Below, piece after piece: positions 57,386 through 64,000 of a DNA stretch of 64,000 bases. The first letter of the stretch is position 1, and the number at the start of each line of letters is the position of its first letter. The notes under the pieces are model-generated. The model ran no database searches. It was not told the origin of the DNA and saw only the letters and a program-made list of their open reading frames with translations. The DNA comes from Ampelomyces quisqualis. Lineage: Eukaryota; Ascomycota; Dothideomycetes; Pleosporales; Phaeosphaeriaceae. The translations under genes and the position numbers were made by a program. Where the stretch lies: NCBI GenBank assembly GCA_018398575.1, contig JAGTXZ010000020.1, positions 2,170,001 through 2,234,000 on the forward strand. The letters run 5' to 3'.

Positions 57386-59381
57386 TCAGACTATGGTTAC
57401 AGTCGTCCCATATTCTTCCCACCACTTCTGTTTCCCATCACGTAGCCAATTATACGGCGAGTAGGGGTACTGAGCCCCGTGGTCATAATGTACATACTCA
57501 GCCCACCCAATCCGGTGAAACGCACAGTCAGTGTTGAGGTATACGCGCTCGTCTTTTGGTTGTTCCGCAAGCTCGAGAATCAGCGCGCCAAACACAATGC
57601 TGTTCGACATGAAGCCTGCGCCCTTACACGCACCCACTGGGAGAACAACGTACCCTCGATACGACTCGGTAGTATCTTGTGGCTCGTCCCAGTACACCGA
57701 CAGGAGTTCTCCTCTCTCACGATTCCAGGAGTTCGTGGTTGACAAAGAGGTCTTGGTAGGCCTTCCCTTAAGCGTCAATCGTCCAGTGGTCACGTTACCA
57801 AAGGGATTCTCAGGCACGGCATGAGTTTCTTGCATGCTCACCACATCGACGAGCTCCGTGCTGAACGTTTCCATGCCGAGTATTGCGAAACTGACTGAGC
57901 CCTCCACCGACGCCCAGCTCCACGTTGGCGCCAGCGAGGTACTTCGGCATCTTAAATTAGTGGATGGCGACTGACAAAACCACATCAAACCACGCACAAG
58001 CTCATGGCCCCAGATACCAGCGTAGTAATTGTGTCCGCCTAGCATGGGTTGTGCAGCTCGAGCTACAGACGAAAGCGCTATCAGTCGATCTTGAGCATCG
58101 GTGAATCCGCAACGTGAGTATTGTGCAATGAAGTGGAACCACTCCACGGGACAGAGGTGTTTGGAGCTGCGGGCTCGTGCTACGCTGAGTAGCGTTTCTT
58201 TGGTGTGACATGGCACCCTCCACAAGTTTGCACCATGGCTACCGAATTGTTCATGCAGTTTTGCTTGACTGCATTCCCAGAACATGCCGTGGTCAGTGAA
58301 GTGGATAAGGCGTCTGGACAGTGCTCGCTCTTGCATGACCTAGAATACACAGTACGAAGTCAGTGCATGTCTCACTATTGAGGTACACACAACCTAGTCT
58401 TACCCAGCCACGAGCGTTGAGAGAGGACGAAGAAACCGCGTGGAAGAATGACGGCTGGCAGACGTCCAAGAAGAGAGACTTCATAGGCTTATTCCCGTCT
58501 TCTTGCCTTTCCTGCGATGTAACCTGACAAGGCTTTGCACAATATACGCTCTTGCCTACTTTGGAAAGAAAGCCGTCATCCGCACTGCTTGCACATGTCG
58601 CTGCAATAGTGAACATGGAGTGCTCATAAATTACACCCATCCGCGGTCCCTCCATACACCAGTCCGCACCATCCCCAGACGCGGCAGGCTGAACAATGCA
58701 CAGCGCGTCGATCCACAGAAAGCGAACACCAAGGGCGCGTGCAACGACCACAGCGTCTTTGAAGGTCTGAGGCATGGTTTCGAAGGGCATCTCAAGGAGA
58801 ATCTCAAAGGAATCGCTGAGTACGCATGAGTGTGATGCTCTTCCCCATTGGTAGCTGAGCGTGCAGTACTCTGACAGCTCCGCAATGCTGCATAAGCCCA
58901 GGGACGCCCATTCTGCAACATCAGCGACAATAATGTTGCCACCTTGCGACAAGTCGAGTAGCCTGCGAGGTAGCATAGATGCCGTAGCTGGCTGATTTAC
59001 AAGCAGATCGATGCACGCTTCGTGGCGGCGCATGCATGTATCCAGCCATACCTTGGCGCGTGGTATGATCTCGGCCTGATCGTGAGATGGTGCTGTCTGG
59101 GTGTCTTCGATTACCTTGCAGGTACGTATTCCGAACCCGCCGTGGAAAGAGGCACATTCGATTTTGAAATTCTCGTTGTGCTCATACATTCGAATCTCCC
59201 CATCCTCGGTAAGCAGCAGTTTTTCGGACAGGTGGGAGGTCAGATGCTGTCTGGCGAGGATGCAGATGTTGCAGCCTCGTTCTGCCGAGTCGATGAGATT
59301 TGCGTATGAAGGCCAGGTGCGAAGCGGTCCTTCTGCTGGCCGAATTTTGACCTTCTCCTCACACGATGAACAGCGGGGCAT
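57386..59381 (-). CDS. HET-domain protein
   Basis: Heterokaryon-incompatibility (HET, PF06985) domain protein; the family mediates non-self recognition and cell death in filamentous fungi, though most members are uncharacterised. Exons (minus) 58404..59381 and 57386..58339 give 643 residues. An N-terminal Cys-containing part (MPRCSSCEEKVKIRP) precedes the HET domain at about 165-330: YCTLSYQWG, MPQTFKDAVVVARALGVRFL, WIDALCIVQ, YEHSMFTIAATCA and LNARGWVMQERALSRR, the last spanning the 64-nt intron. The C-terminal half has the LAPTWSWASVEG segment common in these proteins. No NACHT or repeat domain, so this is a HET-only gene. It stands at the edge of a gene-poor stretch, as such genes often do. 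Confidence 0.93.
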
Positions 59382-62165
59382 TGAGATAGGGGAGACGGAG
59401 TTGACGATGTTGTCTGAATTAGATATGCCGAACAGTCGTTACGACAAGGGGCTTTGGTCCTGTACGGATGAGACCACTGTTGAAATTAAGGAGTATCTAC
59501 TCAGATGCGATGGTGACCAGGCTTCCACTTTGGATTGGAAGATCCAAAGATCCTCACAGTTCAGCCTTGTGAGGGGTATGTACGTCCTCGGGCATGAAGC
59601 TGAGCATGGGCCATGGAACCATCAGGCCCAGCAATAGGTGTATAAATCGCCGGCGTAGTACGCCTCAAGTCAATTTTTGATGCAGGCTGTCTACCTTCAA
59701 GGTGTAAACTGATCCTGTGTGAGAGATTGTAGTCTGCTGTGGAGCATAAATATCAATATTTGAATCACCGCTTGCGCAATCGCAAAGTATTGTCGGACCC
59801 AGTGGAGCTGACTTCGTGCTTACTTGCTCAGGGCATTAGGAAGAAAGTCGTTGCGATGGCCTGGAACAAGCTTAGATTCCTGGGCCAATCACAAGTTAAT
59901 TACGTAAGGAGCTCGCTGGGCTCAGAACTACGCGTGGTGGGCCGCTAGCGCTTTAGCGCCGGGCCCAGGCAGGCGAGGACGTGTTCAAATTAACGGCTGG
60001 ATTTGCACCTATCTTGACCTTCTTTTCTGACTACACACAGTCCCTGCAATGATATACAGCTTTTATACCGCCAAGCTGCTATTCAATTTTCAGCTTGACT
60101 GGCTCGCTCGCTCTTCCGCAGCAGCCTTTCAAGTCGAAGCAAGATGTACCTGTCCTTACTCTAGAAGCTCAGTGCATATCAGAGACAACACTTACGCAAC
60201 TGAACTAGCAGAATGTATGGGACTGCGCTGTTTGACGCTACATACAGGCTCAGCGAAGACTTCAGTGCACACTTGAGCAAGGGCCTGACAATCAGTGAGC
60301 AGAGTTCCATCAGTCCATCGGATAGCGCCTGCAACTTAATCAGACAAAATTGGGCTCACTAAACGCTATCGTAGTTGTCATTTTCTATGCGCCAAAAAGG
60401 GCAGCAACGCAAAGAGCTGCCCGAGGTCGAGGTGCCCACGGATCCGGGTGGATTGTGCACTTGTGTTCATCGATCACCCAAGCATGCATGACACCCAAGC
60501 ATGCATGACCTGCATACCAGTATACCTGCCTGTAATCTTGGCAACGATAAGCAATGCGACACGCTGCCTACTTACGACTCACGAGACCCCGCTCAAAGCC
60601 ATCCCATATTGAGGTTACGTCTGCAACCGAGCAAATCCGCCCATCACCTGTTACGCATCATGTCTATCAATCCTTTTCTATCGCCCTAGCGCCGCGAAAA
60701 TAGCCTGAAGTAAGCTGATAGTGGGCCTATGGGAAGAAAATCCACTACGTAAAACATCACAAAACAATTAAAATATAAGCGTTCTCGCCATTTGTGGATC
60801 ATAGAAAGTGTTTTTCGTTCAATATTTAGTCACTCTGCCTTCCATGATGTCCTTGCACTTATACCTATTACCTGGCTGGATAGGCCTCAATCAGGGCCTT
60901 GATCTTCTTGGGATCTAAAACCTTCTACATCTTATATTGATCCCAGCTTCAGCGGTAGCAACTCTCTTCTTGAAGAACGACGTCATGAAGAGATGCAGAG
61001 AACTTCTTCTGTAACCTTAGTGGCGCAGTACAGGTAGAGGGGGAGAGAAACGCTACCTTGAGTGACGTTGTCTGTTAGCTAGCACGATAAACGCCTGTAT
61101 ATTAGCTTTATTTGAGTGGTAGCACTGTTAGGAGAAATTACTGTCTACATTACGCATAATGTAACGCAGCTAAGTAACCCAAATCCACATTAGGATCCTT
61201 TCGCCAGCATATCTTAATACAGGCAAATGTATTGTACATGGCGATGGAACACGCTACACGTTATCCGGCGGCAACAACAGTAATGACGGGGTTAACAGCG
61301 GGGTTGACGGCATTGTGATAGACGAAATAATACGGCAAAACTACCGGTAGTGTGGAACCACGTAACGAAACTGATAGATTTGCCAGCTTTACTCCGTAAG
61401 CAATTTTACATTGGCGTAAGCAACTTTTCGCGAGTAGATTGATAATGCAGAGGCTACACTGTATGACCTGTGCAGGTAGGCAGCGCGGAGTAAGCTCTCC
61501 CGATTCACTTTAACATGGTTGGCTCTTCTGGTCTTGAGATAGAGCACGTTATGCCAGGGTTGCTGCACGGGCTTACGGATACTTCCGGCTATTTTCGTGG
61601 CGCTAGATCGCTGAAGGTAAAAAGTAGACGTGAGCATCGGGTATGCCCCCTATGGCGGCTAGTCACTTGCACAATGGTGGAAGAGGGCGCATTCCCCAAG
61701 CCATAGACTAGCGTCCAATGAAGGAGAGCAAGTAGCCGAACTCTATGACCAACCAATCGAAACTACTATACACATGGTCCCTTGCGTCTTTCCGGTCAAT
61801 TGATGCATCGATTTAGCCCATATCATAGAACGGCACTTGCTGTCCGTACTACATAAACACTGCTACGGGCCCACGAGCTATTTCTTCCGTGTTGCGATCC
61901 ATCGAGGTGCTATACCAAATCATGGCACCTATGTTCCACTCAGTGCAGATTGCACATAGCAAGCCGATTGCCGCTTTGCTTGCACTCGCTACACACTAGG
62001 TACTAAGCCCCTGGCACAAAGTGCTTATTATGTCTCAAAATCCATGCTTGCTAAGTGTCTGAAACGTCCCACGACAGGATTTATACACCTAGGCCAAAGT
62101 AACTTGTAGAGTAGCAAGCACAAGCATAGCCTTCTCTTTTTATACATCTGCTAACATTTTCTAGT
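59382..62165. other. Gene-free accessory region
   Basis: 2.8 kb between the HET and P450 genes. Only short open frames. AT-rich from about 60700 to 62300. A 17-bp tandem duplication is at 60476-60509 and a 9-of-10 match to the decamer at 61389-61398. Minus-strand sequence near 60840-61020 reads in pieces like a former coding region (for example MTSFFKKRVATAEAGI), but I could not identify it. Confidence 0.5.
60476..60509. repeat. 17-bp tandem duplication
   Basis: acccaagcatgcatgac occurs twice, head to tail and identical. Contains the palindrome GCATGC. A local duplication with no known function. Confidence 0.95.
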
Positions 62166-64000
62166 ATGCCCCCATCCCCATCTTTCCTAGTGTATCTACT
62201 GCACGGTAAATGCACACACTTTGAGGACAATACACTGACTTTGTACCTGTACTTTTAGTGTTCTCCACATTGGTGAATGTAAGGCTACTTCCCCTGAATT
62301 TCTCCGGGTAGTTTCTTACACGGTTCTAGGGGACAATGAATTCCACGTGTTTCTTGGTATTTGGACCGTCGCTTTTGGAGGTCTCGCTGCAGTCGAGTAC
62401 ATGTATGATCCACGAGTGATCAGCATAGGTATTGCTGTCAAGGCCTCGTCAATTGCCGCGATTGTATACTTCAGTGTCCTCACGACAAGCATTCTACTCC
62501 ATAGAGCCTTCTTTCATCGTCTTCGAAGGGTATGTATACCCACAAGCATGCGTGTCACCACGGTACGGTACTAGGTAACGCCAAATCAGATCCCTGGTCC
62601 ATTCCTAGCGCGTATATCCAAGTTCTACAGCGTCTTTGCCGGTGTTCTCCCCGACTTCCAGTACTACAAGAAGACCGAGAAGTTGTTCGAGGAGTATCAG
62701 ACAGATGTGATTCGGACCGGCCCGCGCGAGGTGACCATCTACTGCGTAGATGCCGTCCCACTGATCCATGGATCGATGTCGAGATGCCGCAAAGGGCCGT
62801 GGTACGCAAGTGCCGCCCATATTGGAGCAGCATCAGCACATACCGCTCGTGATAAAGAAGAACACAGGCGAAGGCGCAAGGCCTGGGACTATGCTTTCAA
62901 TGCCAAAGCACTCCGCGAGTACGAGCCTCGATTGGACAGGCATGCGCTCACCCTTATGTCACGGCTCAAGGAGCAGGCTCAGCTGCCATCCATACGAATT
63001 ACAGATTGGTTCAACTTCTATAGCTTTGACGTTATGGGAGATGTAGGCTTTAGCCGTAGCTTTGGTATGATGGAGAAGGGTGAGGAAGATCAGATGATCA
63101 AATTGCTTCATGACAGCTTGTCACCAATGAGTATCTTCAATCACATCAATTGGGCTCTCAACTTGGCTACACGTACAGAAGCAGGTGCTAAGGCCTTAGT
63201 CGACCACATACACTGGACGGGCAACGTACTCCAAGAGAGAGCGAAAGTAAGAGCCTCAGCGAGCGTTCTTAATTTGACAACACTGACAAAACCAAGAACA
63301 CCCCCAAAGAAAACGACGTCTTCTCCTGGCTGCTCGATCCAACCACTCCAAAAGTCACGCCCGAATTAAACGCCGACTCACGTCTCTTAGTCGTAGCAGG
63401 AAGGTACGCAAATTCACCAAAGCCCCATTACCTCCCTCACTCCTTTCCCACTACATACACACACACCATACTAACATGCAAACCAACATAGCGACACAAC
63501 CGCCGCGACCTTCGCCTGGCTCGCCTACGAACTGTGCAAATCCCCGCAAACCCAAGCCAAACTACGCAAATACATCGACGCCATCGAGCCTTCAAAACCC
63601 CACCTCAACGTCGACGACGTAGCGAACTGCGCATATCTAGACGGCGTAATCAACGAGACATTGCGCCTCCACCCAGCCGCAAGCCATCCCCTCCACACAC
63701 CCTCCCTACCCTGCACTCCACCCCAATAACAAAACGCTAACCGCACAAGCAGGTCCCCTCCGGCGTCCAACGCGAAACCCCTCCCGAAGGCATCACACTC
63801 CCAAATGGCACATACATCCCCGGCCGCATCATCATCTGGATGCCTGTTCACTCTATCCAGCGCGATCCGCGCTACTTCGCCCAGCCGCTTTGTTTCCTGC
63901 CGGAACGCTGGACCGCGGAGATGCCTGAGGCTGTCATGGATAAGCGCGCGTTCATGCCGTTCAGCACGGGCGCGTACAACTGCGTGGGCCAGAAATTCGC
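62166..64000 (+). CDS. Cytochrome P450 (3' partial)
   Basis: Membrane-bound monooxygenase, cut by the right edge just after the heme loop. Exons: 62166..62191 (tentative), 62259..62529, 62590..63246, 63297..63403, 63492..63678 and 63753..>64000. The N-terminal part has two or three hydrophobic segments (FLGIWTVAFGGLAAVEYM, VYFSVLTTSILLHRAFF), then the Pro hinge IPGPFLARISKF. Later: the I-helix AGSDTTAATF, ETLR of the K-helix, PERW, and heme ligand FSTGAYNCVG. The style resembles pisatin-demethylase or tryprostatin-type fungal P450s of secondary metabolism; the substrate is unknown. The intron at 63679-63752 has a GC donor (GCC then GCAAGC), the only way to join HPA to VPSGVQRETPPEG. The first exon is uncertain. 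Confidence 0.87.

Noticed and set aside
1..64000. CRISPR arrays, bacterial-type operons, tRNA or rRNA genes
   Set aside because: No regularly spaced repeats of the right size, and no tRNA- or rRNA-like segment noticed while reading. A tRNAscan or Rfam search would settle small RNAs, which I could not run.

Overview
The window is nuclear DNA of a filamentous ascomycete (Pezizomycotina). Genes are broken by short introns of about 50-75 nt with CTGAC/CTAAC-like branch sites, histones H2A and H2B form a divergent pair, and there are a HET-domain gene, a GH47 mannosidase and a fungal P450. The overall gene content looks most like a Dothideomycete, possibly Pleosporales; that placement is an impression, not a measurement. 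All exon structures below were read by hand from splice signals, phase and family resemblance.

Layout. 0-10.9 kb is gene-dense: a PEBP-like secreted gene cut by the left edge, ADE12 (adenylosuccinate synthetase), an inverted second PEBP-like gene, BSD2 (Rsp5 adaptor), a CBP6/UQCC2-like assembly factor, an unrecognised 260-residue gene and HPC2 (HIR histone chaperone). 12.4-20.4 kb holds the divergent pair NOP56/CCT6 and a large GH47 mannosidase. 20.4-25.4 kb is a decayed island with two broken genes: a secreted peroxidase-like relic with RIP-type stop codons and a MYND-finger relic. 25.4-35.6 kb is housekeeping: SQS1, ATG4, H2B/H2A, a five-exon NDUFB9-type complex I gene and KGD2. 36.5-49.7 kb has the divergent GRC3/RPA34 pair, an ApsB/Mto1-type microtubule-organiser protein, a coiled-coil protein with three tandem SUMO-interaction-like repeats, and an unrecognised disordered protein. 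50.6-57.1 kb holds DOP1 and, divergent to it, a small membrane protein with three PPxY motifs. 57.4-64 kb is accessory: a HET-domain gene, about 2.8 kb of gene-free sequence and a P450 cut by the right edge.

Functional links. Ribosome biogenesis recurs (NOP56, GRC3, RPA34, SQS1), as do nuclear-encoded mitochondrial proteins (CBP6-like, NDUFB9-like, KGD2), chromatin (HPC2, H2A, H2B) and membrane traffic or degradation (BSD2, ATG4, DOP1, the PPxY protein). These are ordinary neighbours rather than an operon-like system. I see no convincing new multi-gene system. The observations most worth following are the tandem SIM-like repeats, three GC-AG introns (one in H2B), the PPxY motif split by an intron in BSD2, the triple-PPxY protein beside DOP1, the two broken genes, and a ten-base motif recurring far above chance in intergenic DNA.
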